Part shown: piece after piece, positions 1 to 7,890 of the stretch
Numbering within the stretch: position 1 is the first letter of the stretch
Layout of the letters: the number at the start of each line of letters is the position of its first letter
Source of the DNA: Deferribacterales bacterium UBA4806
GTDB taxonomy: Bacteria > Chrysiogenota > Deferribacteres > Deferribacterales > UBA228
Assembly (NCBI GenBank): GCA_002402635.1
Contig: DHGE01000169.1
Span: 1 to 15,001, forward strand
Direction of reading: 5' to 3'
DNA: 15,001 bases
Made by a program: the position numbers and the translations under genes
Notes under the pieces: generated by a model
Databases searched by the model: none
What the model saw: only the letters and a program-made list of their open reading frames with translations
What the model was told of the DNA's origin: nothing

Positions 1-833
1 TTGCACCTGACTGTTACTGCTACAGATGCCCATTTAACTTAGATTACCCTTCATGCGGAGTGGCTTGCGCAAAATATGTGGAATACATGATCAAAGAAGA
101 AGGCAATGTTGCCGCAATAATTGTGGAACCCGTTGTTGGAACAAATGGCATAATAGTGCCTGTAAAAGAATACTTACCCACATTAAGAAGAATAGCAGAT
201 GAAAATAATGTGCTTTTAGTCTTTGATGAGGTAATGAGCGGCTGGTTTAGATGTGGAAAACTTTTTGCCTTTCAAAACTGGAATGCCACACCTGACATTA
301 TAACCACAGCAAAGGGTTGTACTGCAGCGTACACTCCTGTGGGAATCACAATAACAAATGAAAAAATAAAGGATTTCTTCACTGATAATTATTTTGCCCA
401 TGGCCACACTTATGCAAATCATCCGTTAGGATTATCTGCAATACCAGCTGCAATAGATGAATATAAAAGATTACTTGATAGTGGTACCATTACAAGAACT
501 GCTCAATATTTAGAAAAAGTTCTGCTTCATTTAAAAGATATCCACCCCTCAATAGGTGACGTTAGAGGTTTAGGCCACTTCTGGGCAGTTGAAATTGTAA
601 AAAATAGAAGCACAAAAGAGCCTTTTAACACGAAAACTGATAAGGCCAAAGGGGCTGCCTTAATGACAGATAAAGTAGCAGTTGAAGCTTTTAAAAAAGG
701 TCTATATATCAACACATGGTATAATCACTTTATAGTAGCACCACCTTTAATTATAACAGAGGAAGAAATTGACAGAGCGATAGGTATCTTTGATGAGGCA
801 CTAAAAATTGCTGATTTAGAAACGTCCATTTAA
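1..833 (+). CDS. Class III PLP-dependent aminotransferase, 5' truncated (probable beta-alanine/omega-amino acid aminotransferase)
   Basis: The frame is open from the window edge (first full codon at base 3), so the gene begins upstream; a GTG at 60 is internal. The visible 276 or so residues are the C-terminal two thirds of a fold-type I, class III aminotransferase. The PLP-ring aspartate lies in VFDEVMSGW and the Schiff-base lysine in TTAKG (codon 312-314). The HGHTYANHP stretch and the later VRGLGHFWAVE are also typical. The enzyme would move an amino group from an omega-amino acid to pyruvate or 2-oxoglutarate in the cytoplasm. Sitting 18 bases before a ureidopropionase and a dihydropyrimidinase, it most likely converts beta-alanine to malonate semialdehyde; this substrate is inferred from context. 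Taurine or GABA aminotransferase activity is an alternative. The family is secure, the substrate is not. Confidence 0.9.
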   Translation, partial: APDCYCYRCPFNLDYPSCGVACAKYVEYMIKEEGNVAAIIVEPVVGTNGIIVPVKEYLPTLRRIADENNVLLVFDEVMSGWFRCGKLFAFQNWNATPDIITTAKGCTAAYTPVGITITNEKIKDFFTDNYFAHGHTYANHPLGLSAIPAAIDEYKRLLDSGTITRTAQYLEKVLLHLKDIHPSIGDVRGLGHFWAVEIVKNRSTKEPFNTKTDKAKGAALMTDKVAVEAFKKGLYINTWYNHFIVAPPLIITEEEIDRAIGIFDEALKIADLETSI

Positions 834-851
834 AATACAGGGAGGTTAATT

Positions 852-1688
852 ATGCCGAGAAAAGTAGTTGTTGGAGCATACCAGGCAAAATGGGAAGGAA
901 CTAAAGATAAAATGATTGATAAACATGTGGAAATTGTAAAAGATGCAGCCAAAAAGGGTGTTCAGATTTTATGCTTTCAGGAGCTCTTTTATGGTCCATA
1001 TTTCCCTGCAGAACAAAATAAAAAATGGTATTCATTAGCTGAAAAAGCAGACGGCCCTATCGTGCAAAGGTTTGCAGAACTTGCAAAAAATAACAAAATT
1101 ATACTCATTGTACCCATTTATGAAGAAGAAATTACAGGTGTATATTATAACACAGCAGTAGTTATTGACAGAAATGGCCAAGTTTTAGGTAAATATAGAA
1201 AAAACCATATTCCACATTTAGAAGGATTTTGGGAAAAATTTTATTTTAAACCTGGCAATTTAGGATATCCCGTTTTTAAAACAGATTTAGGAAACATTGG
1301 TGTATATATCTGCTATGATAGGCATTTCCCAGAAGGCGCAAGAATATTAGGATTAAATGGTGCAGACATTGTGTTTAACCCATCAGCTACTGTGGAAGGT
1401 TTATCTGCCTATTTATGGAAGCTTGAGCAGCCTGCTCATGCTGTAGCCAATGGGTACTTTATTGCAGCAATTAATAGAGTGGGAGAGGAGGAATGGAAAA
1501 CAGGTAAATTTTACGGCTCAAGCTATATTTGCAGCCCAAAGGGTAAGTTTTTAGCAGAGGCTGCTGCCAACAAAGATGAATTAATCTACACTGAAATTGA
1601 TTTAGATGAAATAAGAGAAGTGAGAAATACCTGGCAGTTTTACAGAGATAGAAGACCAGAAACATATTCAAGATTAACAGATATCTAA
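852..1688 (+). CDS. Beta-ureidopropionase / N-carbamoyl amino acid amidohydrolase (nitrilase superfamily)
   Basis: A full-length 278-residue nitrilase-superfamily hydrolase. The catalytic triad is visible: Glu44 in CFQELFYGPYF, Lys117 in GKYRKNHIP and Cys154 in VYICYDRHFPEGAR. The last motif, with Arg-His after the nucleophile region, is characteristic of N-carbamoyl-beta-alanine and N-carbamoyl-D-amino acid hydrolases. It would hydrolyse N-carbamoyl-beta-alanine (from uracil) or N-carbamoyl-beta-aminoisobutyrate (from thymine) to the beta-amino acid, CO2 and ammonia. The ATG is preceded by a strong Shine-Dalgarno, GGAGG, at 841-845. It lies 18 bases after the aminotransferase and its stop overlaps the next start (TAATG), so the three genes are co-transcribed and the downstream one is probably translationally coupled. 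A D-carbamoylase role in hydantoin breakdown is the main alternative. Confidence 0.9.
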   Translation: MPRKVVVGAYQAKWEGTKDKMIDKHVEIVKDAAKKGVQILCFQELFYGPYFPAEQNKKWYSLAEKADGPIVQRFAELAKNNKIILIVPIYEEEITGVYYNTAVVIDRNGQVLGKYRKNHIPHLEGFWEKFYFKPGNLGYPVFKTDLGNIGVYICYDRHFPEGARILGLNGADIVFNPSATVEGLSAYLWKLEQPAHAVANGYFIAAINRVGEEEWKTGKFYGSSYICSPKGKFLAEAAANKDELIYTEIDLDEIREVRNTWQFYRDRRPETYSRLTDI

Positions 1689-3070
1689 TGAAGGCAGACG
1701 TTTATGATTTAGTTATTAAAAACGGATTAATAGTTAACGCTGACGTCTCTTTTTATGCTGATGTAGCCATTAAAGATGGCAAAATTGTAGCTTTAGGGAG
1801 TTTCTTCAGAGCAGCCCAGGAAATAGATGCAAAGGGATTATACCTTTTACCAGGTGGCATTGATATTCATACCCATTTAGAGATGCCTTTTATGAGTACA
1901 TTTTCCAGTGATAACTTTGAAAGTGGTTCAAAGGCTGCAGCAATGGGTGGAACCACTACAGTAGTAGATTACGCGATGCAAGAAAAAGGGGACTCCTTAT
2001 CGGCTGCACTAAAAAAGTGGCATGAAAAGGCAGCAAATAAGTGTCACATAGATTATGGCTTTCACTTAGGTCTAACTGATATAGATGAAAATATTTTGAC
2101 AGAATTAGAAAGTTTAACACAGGAGGGTGTTTCTACTGTTAAGCTTTTTATGGCATATAATAATGCCTTACGCTGCCCTGATATAAAATTATTAGAAGTA
2201 TTTAACGCATTAAAGAAATTGCAAATACTGTCTATGCTACACTGTGAAAATGGAGACATAATAGAATATTTATCAAAAAAACTCGTTAATGATGGAAATA
2301 CTGCCCCAATCTATCACTCTGTGGCACACACGGCAGAGTGCGAGGCAGAATCAATCAACAGAGCTGCAATTTACAGCAAAATCTTTGATTTACCTATCTA
2401 TATAGTTCACCTCTCCTCAAAAGAAGGCCTACAAGTTATTTATGATCATTTTAAAAGGGGAGTTAGAATATTTACAGAAACATGTCCGCAATATTTGATA
2501 CTCGACGATTCGTTATATAATAAAGAGTTTCTTGAAGCATCAAAATATGTTATGTCGCCACCATTACGTGGCAAAGACTCAATTGAAGCATTATGGAAGG
2601 CTTTGGCCTGTGGCATGATAAATGTAGTTGCAACTGACCACTGTCCATTTTTTTTAAAACAGAAAGAGTTGGGCAAAGATGATTTTACAAAAATCCCAAA
2701 TGGGGCACCAGGCATTGAGACAAGGCTTGTATTAATTTTTTCAGAAGGTGTTAGAAAAGGGCGCATTACAAAAGAGCAATTTGTTAAATGTTGCTGCCTA
2801 AACCCTGCAAAATTAGCAGGCCTTTATCCTTCAAAAGGTGCAGTTGCCCCTAATTTTGACGCTGACTTGGTCCTTTTTGATCCTAATAAAAAATGGCAAA
2901 TCATGAAAAGCCATCTGCATGAAAATGTTGACTACACCCCCTATGAAGGCATACAAGTTACTGGTGCTGTTGTAGACGTATTATTAAGAGGGCAGTGGCT
3001 TGTCAGAGAAGGCAGCTTTGTGGGTGGAAAAATTACAGGTAATTACTTAAGACGAACAAAAGTAATATAA
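1688..3070 (+). CDS. Dihydropyrimidinase (cyclic amidohydrolase, D-hydantoinase family)
   Basis: A 460-residue amidohydrolase of usual length for dihydropyrimidinases/hydantoinases. All binuclear metal ligands are visible: His61 and His63 in DIHTHLEMPF, the carbamylated Lys152 in VKLFMAY, His185 in MLHCENGD, His241 in IVHLSSKEG and Asp317 in VATDHCPF. The NGAPGIETR segment near 338 is the usual loop shaping the active site. The enzyme hydrolyses 5,6-dihydrouracil or dihydrothymine to the N-carbamoyl beta-amino acid, the substrate of the preceding gene product. Its ATG (1688-1690) overlaps the preceding stop by one base, and I see no Shine-Dalgarno of its own, which points to translational coupling. 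Allantoinase and hydantoinase are related alternatives; the ureidopropionase and aminotransferase neighbours favour reductive pyrimidine catabolism. It is the last intact gene of the operon; no convincing terminator hairpin follows. Confidence 0.92.
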   Translation: MKADVYDLVIKNGLIVNADVSFYADVAIKDGKIVALGSFFRAAQEIDAKGLYLLPGGIDIHTHLEMPFMSTFSSDNFESGSKAAAMGGTTTVVDYAMQEKGDSLSAALKKWHEKAANKCHIDYGFHLGLTDIDENILTELESLTQEGVSTVKLFMAYNNALRCPDIKLLEVFNALKKLQILSMLHCENGDIIEYLSKKLVNDGNTAPIYHSVAHTAECEAESINRAAIYSKIFDLPIYIVHLSSKEGLQVIYDHFKRGVRIFTETCPQYLILDDSLYNKEFLEASKYVMSPPLRGKDSIEALWKALACGMINVVATDHCPFFLKQKELGKDDFTKIPNGAPGIETRLVLIFSEGVRKGRITKEQFVKCCCLNPAKLAGLYPSKGAVAPNFDADLVLFDPNKKWQIMKSHLHENVDYTPYEGIQVTGAVVDVLLRGQWLVREGSFVGGKITGNYLRRTKVI

Positions 3071-3416
3071 GAATTCTACTATTAAAAGGGAGTTGTTCAA
3101 TCTTATATTTATATTTGTTGGGAAATTGTAGCAATCGGTATTGTGCCACTCAATGGTGTTAATTGTTTAATTCAAATATTTTGAGAAAATGGCTCTGTAA
3201 TTGAAATGATATTAGCAATGAATAACATAAAAAATAATTTATTAAACTATTACATTAGTATTTTTATGTAAGTGACAATGGCCACGTCATTTTTAGAAGT
3301 ATCATTGATCCTTATAATAATAAAATATTCTAGATTGATGTGTATAAAGATATTCAATATAAGATTATTAAAATAATATGAATTATATTAGATGATTAAA
3401 ATATGAAAAAAAATAA
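3071..3416. other. Gene-free degraded stretch after the pyrimidine operon
   Basis: This AT-rich stretch has many stops in every frame and no ORF with a ribosome binding site. It probably contains the more decayed upstream part of the molybdopterin hydroxylase pseudogene (weak similarities at 3188 and 3274). I see no terminator hairpin, tRNA or repeat in it. Confidence 0.5.
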
Positions 3417-3749
3417 ATTCACACAAAAAAAATTGTTCATGCAGTGGCAGCAGGAAATTACACAGACATGTTTGTGCCAAAAATTATTAAGGATCAAATC
3501 ACAGGTGGTATAATCATGGGATTAAGTGCCGCTCTTAAAGAAAAAATGGAGTTTAAAAATTGCGGACCAGCTGTGTCGAGAACTTTTATAATTATAATAT
3601 ATTAAGTCAGTTAGATATATCAAAACAGGTCAAAGTTTAGGTGGCATTGGAGAGCAGGAGTTGCACCTGCTGCGCCAACTGTTGCAAAGGCCATTTTTGA
3701 TCTCACTAATATTAGATATAAAACTCTACCTTTGATGGTTAATATTTAA
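3188..3749 (+). pseudogene. Decayed molybdopterin hydroxylase large subunit (xanthine dehydrogenase / isoquinoline oxidoreductase IorB type), C-terminal remnant
   Basis: No open gene spans 3071-3738, but translation gives clear pieces of the C-terminus of a molybdenum hydroxylase large subunit. From 3435 the frame reads VHAVAAGNYTDMF, then QITGGIIMGLSAALKEKMEFKN, matching the family's AVDCG..VNP and QI.GGI.FGLSAAL segments, and stops at TAA 3603-3605. In another frame from about 3619, KTGQSLGGIGE continues, after loss of one base at 3655-3656, as GVAPAAPTVAKAIFDLT (from 3657), which is the family's GGIGEPGVAPAAPAVANAIFDATG ending. It finishes with TLPLMVNI and TAA 3747-3749. Short scraps further up (NGSVIEMI at 3188, DNGHVIFRSII at 3274, in different frames) fit earlier family segments in the right order but are weak. 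The gap between them and the C-terminus is too short for an intact protein, so internal deletion is likely. The protein cannot be functional. Confidence 0.78.
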
Positions 3750-4098
3750 ATATATTCTGAAAATCTTTTGCTGTAGCCCTAAAACTATCAATTAGGGAAG
3801 CCATTTTGTAAGACATTACAATGTCTCTAAGAATAAATAAAGATATGATTATCCATATTCCATAAATGCAAAATTTTCTTTCTAACCCAACTGTTTTCTT
3901 CTGGTTATTATATAATAAATATACACTAATAGCTGCAATTGGAACCATAATCCACCATCTAATAGCTAGGTCTGCAATAAAGCAGAATATAAAAAACAGG
4001 ATAATTAAACCAACTCCAACTAATGTTGATGGTGACATTTTTTTGATTGTTACAAATAATCTTTCTGTCTCAACAATTTCTTTTTGTTCTTCGTTCAT
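3739..4098 (-). CDS. Small three-helix membrane protein of unknown function
   Basis: I do not recognise a family. The product has three hydrophobic segments: one in LVGVGLIILFFIFCFIADLAI, one in WWIMVPIAAISVYLLY and one in CIYGIWIIISLFILRDIV. A short charged N-terminus (Glu/Lys rich) precedes them and a hydrophilic tail follows. It is most likely an inner-membrane protein. An ATG at 4111-4113 would give 124 residues. I prefer the ATG at 4096-4098 (119 residues) because GGAG (4108-4111 complement) sits 9 bases upstream of it, while the first ATG has no Shine-Dalgarno and would lie only about 5 bases from the start of the predicted transcript. Its 3' end overlaps the end of the molybdoenzyme pseudogene by 11 bases on the opposite strand, which suggests the pseudogene is no longer constrained. 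The opposite-strand ORF here (3866-4147) has no ribosome site and looks like a shadow. Confidence 0.7.
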   Translation of the reverse strand: MNEEQKEIVETERLFVTIKKMSPSTLVGVGLIILFFIFCFIADLAIRWWIMVPIAAISVYLLYNNQKKTVGLERKFCIYGIWIIISLFILRDIVMSYKMASLIDSFRATAKDFQNIFKY

Positions 4099-4124
4099 AA
4101 ATTTATTCTCCATTTTTTATATGC

Positions 4125-4154
4125 TTTATATATCAATAGATTATTAACTGTCAA
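4125..4154 (-). promoter_or_regulatory. Sigma70-type promoter for the small membrane protein
   Basis: On the minus strand TTGACA (4149-4154) is followed after 18 bases by TATAAA (4125-4130), a consensus -35 and a 5/6 -10. Predicted transcription start is near 4118, which places the GGAG ribosome site and the ATG at 4098 just downstream. Confidence 0.55.
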
Positions 4155-4241
4155 GCAATAGATTATAATTAAACTTTTTTAATTTTATAATAACGTCCGA
4201 TAAGATATATTATGTTAACTAATAAAATAAATAAATATATA

Positions 4242-4271
4242 TTGACAATAATAATATTTAATAATTAATAT
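4242..4271 (+). promoter_or_regulatory. Probable promoter for the SAP-domain small protein
   Basis: A perfect -35 TTGACA (4242-4247) is followed after 18 bases by a poor -10, TAATAT (4266-4271). A better -10 look-alike, TAGAAT (4271-4276), is too far away. The element lies 27 bases before the start codon, divergent from the membrane-protein promoter. The -35 is convincing, the -10 less so. Confidence 0.4.
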
Positions 4272-4297
4272 AGAATATTAAGTCGATTGGAGGATAT

Positions 4298-4492
4298 ATG
4301 AACCTAAAAGATATACAAAGTTTTGCTAAAAAAAAGGGAGTAAGCAGGAAAAATTTAAAAAAAGTGGAATTAATCAGGGCAATACAAACTGCTGAAAAAA
4401 ATATTCCATGTTTTGCAACAAATAGAGTTAACGTATGTGGTGAAAATAATTGTTTATGGCTTAAAGATTGCATAAAAGCTAATAAAAACTAA
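4298..4492 (+). CDS. Small SAP / Rho-N-like domain protein with four C-terminal cysteines
   Basis: A 64-residue protein with strong translation signals: GGAGG at 4289-4293 before ATG. Residues 1-33 (MNLKDIQSFAKKKGV...KKVELIRAIQTAE) form the helix-extended loop-helix typical of SAP and Rho N-terminal domains, which bind nucleic acids. Residues 37-58 carry Cys38, Cys47, Cys52 and Cys58 around GENNCLWLKDC, a spacing (C-x8-C-x4-C-x5-C) that could bind zinc or an iron-sulfur cluster. I recall similar short SAP-plus-cysteine proteins in Geobacter-like Deltaproteobacteria, where the function is unknown. A nucleic-acid-binding role is inferred from the domain; metal binding is inferred only from the cysteines. 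It has its own promoter region and converges on the sensor kinase gene, so it looks monocistronic. Confidence 0.85.
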   Translation: MNLKDIQSFAKKKGVSRKNLKKVELIRAIQTAEKNIPCFATNRVNVCGENNCLWLKDCIKANKN

Positions 4493-4559
4493 TTTAAATC
4501 ACTACATAAAACCAAATTTCAATATTTTAATAACAAATTTAAAAAAGCAAACCAATAGA

Positions 4560-7500
4560 TTAATTACCATCTCTATAAGGAATATAAAAAGTAAAATTAC
4601 TCCCTTCGTTCAGCTTGCTTTCAACTGTTATTGTACCACTATGTAACTCTACTAATTCTTTTACAAGAGCTAACCCAAGCCCAGTTCCTTCGTATTCTCT
4701 CGATAAACCTGTATTAATCTGTTCAAATGGTTTAAATATTCTATCCATATCATTTTCTGCAATACCTATTCCCGTATCGGTAATGGATATTTTTAAGAAT
4801 TTTTTATACTTACTTAAAACCCTAGGAAAACTTATAAAACCTTTTTTGTCTTTATGCTTTATTAATTCGTCATAGCTTACTTCATCTGCTATTATTGTCA
4901 CTTTCCCTTCTTCTGGCGTAAATTTTACAGCGTTTGAAAGTAAGTTGTATAATATTTGGTTAACTCTCCTTACATCAACTTCTATTGGGTTTATATTATT
5001 ATTACAATTTATTTCTATTTTTATTTTTTTCTTATTTGCTAATTCTTTAACAACTATTAATGAATCTTCTATTATATTTTTTATTTCTACTTTTTCTAAT
5101 TTTAAATCCATCTTTTTAACTTCTATTTTTGAGATATCTAATATATCGTTAATCAAACTAAGTAGATGCTTCCCGTTATTATATATATCCTTTAAATAGT
5201 CTATCTGCTTTTCATTAAGATCTCCTATGATTTTATTCATTAAAACTTCTGAAAATCCAATTATTGCATTTAATGGCGAACGTAATTCATGGCTCATATT
5301 TGCTAGGAATAATGTTTTTGCTTTAACTGCCCTATCTAATTCTCTATTCAATCTATATAGTTCTTCTTCTCTATTTTTTAGTTCTGTTATATCAGTTATA
5401 ACCATTAATATATTTAAAAGTTCCCCATTTTCATTTTTTACTGTAGAAAAATTTAATATAGTTGGTATTTCAATATCGTCCTTTTTTATGTTGACTTCAC
5501 AACTTGCAAATCCAAATATTGAAGCCTGCCTGACTGCATCCTTAATTTCATCTGTATATTTTTCATCAAAAATTTCAAATATATTTTTGTTTAAAATATT
5601 ATTTTTATATATGTTAAACATAGATTTTGATATATCATTTATTTCTATAATTGATTTATTTTTATCAAAAACAATCAATGGGTTTGGAATGTTTTTAATA
5701 AGGTTTGATATATATTTTCTATTTTCTTCAATTTGATTATATATTCTACTATTTTTTATTGCTATTTCAGCATGAGGTATAAATAATTTTAAAATTTCTA
5801 CATCTTCTTCCTTTAGATGTTTTTTTGTATTAATAGAATTAAATACTTGAATAACTCCAACAGGTTCATTATCAACATATATGGGTGCGCTAATTATTTC
5901 TTTAATATGCAACATTTTAATATGTTCTAAGTTATATTTTAAAATATTGCTAATATCTTTTATAAATATATAATTTTTTGATTTTAAAGTATCTTCAACA
6001 ATGGGATGTGCACTCCTTGGTTTCTTACTACCTAAAAAAACTCTGGCTTCACCAGTTGCTGCGATAACTTCATAGTATTCTTTATCAACAGTTATTATAA
6101 AATACCCCATTTCTGCTTCCAAAAGCTCTGTGCACCCAGTAATTATTTTGTTGAAAATCTTTTTTATATCAAATTCATGAGAGATTGTTTTTGATAATTC
6201 CTGTAACAAATCTAATTTTAAATTTGCATCTTTTACTTTTTTAATTTCTCCCTCTAATTTTTCATATGATTTTTTTAGTTTTTCTACCATAGCATTAAAT
6301 GATGATGCTAATCGACCAACTTCATCATTTGTAGTTACTTCAATGTTGTAGTCTAAATTACCATCAGCAATAATCCTTGTCCCCTCTGTTAGGTTTTTAA
6401 TTGGACTGACCAATCGATTTGCAATAACAATACTAATTACTATTACGAATAATGCAGTTATAATTATACCAAGAATTGCTCTATTTATAATATCTTTAAT
6501 ATTATTCTCCATTATTGCATGTGCTTCAGCAATATAAGATTCTAATTCTTTTGAAGTTTTTAAAGCAGATTCAATTATTTCAATTCTTGGAATTAGTACT
6601 CCTATATGCCATTTTGTTGTTTTAATTTGAGAATGAGCAAAATATTTCTCTACACCATTTAATTCGACTAGTTTGATACCAGTTTTATTATCTGATAAAA
6701 CATCTTTGAAAACTTCCCTCAATCTAAAATCTGGAGATTGGAGTATGTTAAAGGTAGATTTGTTTTTTACATCATCCCACTTTAGATCTTTACTCCCTCT
6801 ATCAGGTAGAGTTATAATATCTCCATCTTTATCTAACAAAAAGGCATAACCTGTCTGGCCAATCTGAAAGTTTAATATATTATTAATAAGACTTTCAATG
6901 GTTACATCAATAGATTGTACTCCAATAAATTTGTTATTTTTATCATACAACGGCAATGAAGCTGTTACCATCCAACCTTTTCCTAAAGCATCTATATATG
7001 GTTTACTCCACTTAACAGATCTACTATCACTAAATTTAGCCATCTTATAATATTCTCTCTCTCTTAAATCCCAGGATCCAGAGGGGTATAAATTTGTATC
7101 GAACCATGGGTAAAGTCTTTCAACTCCAACGTCAAAGTTAACATATATCCATTCAATATTTTTATTAACATCTTTAATATTCTTATATATTGGGTCTAAG
7201 TGCTCAGTGAGAGCAATTAAATCCTTTATTTCAGTGGTTATATTAATTTTATTGCTAACCCATATTTGTGATTCATTAATACTATCCTTCCTTGAACTAA
7301 CTAGTGCTCCCCTACTGTCATAAATGTATTTATTTTGGTTCCATTTATATTTATAATTCATTTTATTATTAATTAGATGTTCAACAAATTTACCAGCATG
7401 TAAAACATCTTTTTCTATTCCTTTAAAGAAAAGATCTGCTATTGACGTTTCATAAGTTGTAGTTGAGTCAAGCATGCTCCTTGCGGCTTTCTCGAGAGCT

Positions 7501-7682
7501 TCAGAGGCTTGACCTGTTGAATATGTGCTTATTTTTTTTGAACTTTTTAAAATATTTTTATCTGAGGCTTTCCAACTAGCAATTGATACATAACTTATGA
7601 TTATAATTGGTACAATACTTGTTAATAATAACAAGATCAGCACTTTAGTTTTTAGTGAGATAAATTTAGGACTTAATATAAT
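4560..7682 (-). CDS. Membrane-bound sensor histidine kinase: dCache-HAMP-GAF-PAS-HisKA-HATPase
   Basis: Residue numbers count from the GTG at 7641-7643. TM1 is at about 1-22. A large extracytoplasmic dCache-type sensor follows (about 60-355, with WDLREREYYK and GKGWMVTASLPLYD). TM2 is 389-409 and HAMP about 408-462. Then come a GAF domain (about 486-635), a PAS domain (about 643-755), HisKA with His785 in MSHELRSPLNA and HATPase_c with N900/N904, DTGIG (956-960) and GTGLG (986-990). All catalytic boxes are present, so it should be active. There is no receiver domain and no response regulator nearby, making it an orphan kinase. The GTG has no Shine-Dalgarno. Thirteen codons upstream an in-frame ATT (7680-7682) lies 7 bases after AGAGGTGA, and the added residues (IILSPKFISLKTK) give the usual SLKTK lead into TM1. 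I therefore prefer the ATT start; conventional callers would use 7643. The ligand is unknown. Confidence 0.93.
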   Translation of the reverse strand: MILSPKFISLKTKVLILLLLTSIVPIIIISYVSIASWKASDKNILKSSKKISTYSTGQASEALEKAARSMLDSTTTYETSIADLFFKGIEKDVLHAGKFVEHLINNKMNYKYKWNQNKYIYDSRGALVSSRKDSINESQIWVSNKINITTEIKDLIALTEHLDPIYKNIKDVNKNIEWIYVNFDVGVERLYPWFDTNLYPSGSWDLREREYYKMAKFSDSRSVKWSKPYIDALGKGWMVTASLPLYDKNNKFIGVQSIDVTIESLINNILNFQIGQTGYAFLLDKDGDIITLPDRGSKDLKWDDVKNKSTFNILQSPDFRLREVFKDVLSDNKTGIKLVELNGVEKYFAHSQIKTTKWHIGVLIPRIEIIESALKTSKELESYIAEAHAIMENNIKDIINRAILGIIITALFVIVISIVIANRLVSPIKNLTEGTRIIADGNLDYNIEVTTNDEVGRLASSFNAMVEKLKKSYEKLEGEIKKVKDANLKLDLLQELSKTISHEFDIKKIFNKIITGCTELLEAEMGYFIITVDKEYYEVIAATGEARVFLGSKKPRSAHPIVEDTLKSKNYIFIKDISNILKYNLEHIKMLHIKEIISAPIYVDNEPVGVIQVFNSINTKKHLKEEDVEILKLFIPHAEIAIKNSRIYNQIEENRKYISNLIKNIPNPLIVFDKNKSIIEINDISKSMFNIYKNNILNKNIFEIFDEKYTDEIKDAVRQASIFGFASCEVNIKKDDIEIPTILNFSTVKNENGELLNILMVITDITELKNREEELYRLNRELDRAVKAKTLFLANMSHELRSPLNAIIGFSEVLMNKIIGDLNEKQIDYLKDIYNNGKHLLSLINDILDISKIEVKKMDLKLEKVEIKNIIEDSLIVVKELANKKKIKIEINCNNNINPIEVDVRRVNQILYNLLSNAVKFTPEEGKVTIIADEVSYDELIKHKDKKGFISFPRVLSKYKKFLKISITDTGIGIAENDMDRIFKPFEQINTGLSREYEGTGLGLALVKELVELHSGTITVESKLNEGSNFTFYIPYRDGN

Positions 7683-7686
7683 AAAA

Positions 7687-7694
7687 TCACCTCT
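7687..7694 (-). promoter_or_regulatory. Ribosome binding site that decides the kinase start
   Basis: AGAGGTGA on the minus strand is a strong Shine-Dalgarno. The only plausible in-frame initiation triplet at the right distance is ATT (7680-7682); no ATG, GTG or TTG in this frame is near it. An in-frame TAA further upstream closes the frame. Confidence 0.6.
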
Positions 7695-7890
7695 AAATAG
7701 ACTTCTATTTATATTTTACATATTATATTACTTGTTATAAATTATAAAGATTTTTAAAATTATTTCATCTAATTTAGTTCATAACTATACTAAATAAATT
7801 TTAAAAATATAATTATAAATTAAAAATAATTAATAATTGAAAAATTTTTAATTATCTACATTTTATATTGATATTTAATTAGGAGGTATC

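Noticed and set aside
2446..2766. 106-codon minus-strand ORF
   Set aside because: Antisense to the metal-site region of dihydropyrimidinase, which is clearly the coding frame.
3866..4147. 93-codon plus-strand ORF opposite the small membrane protein
   Set aside because: It has no Shine-Dalgarno, whereas the minus-strand frame has a promoter, a ribosome site and a sensible membrane topology.
4493..4559. Bidirectional terminator between the SAP gene and the kinase gene
   Set aside because: The convergent spacing would suit one, but no GC-containing stem with a T-run is visible.
5227..5736. 169-codon ORF on the plus strand
   Set aside because: It lies wholly opposite the conserved GAF/PAS/HisKA coding region of the sensor kinase, has no ribosome site and has a shadow-like composition.
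7683..7890. Kinase/SDR intergenic region as a repeat or regulatory RNA
   Set aside because: It is very AT-rich and holds the two divergent ribosome sites, but I found no stable hairpin, repeat or well-spaced promoter pair to report.
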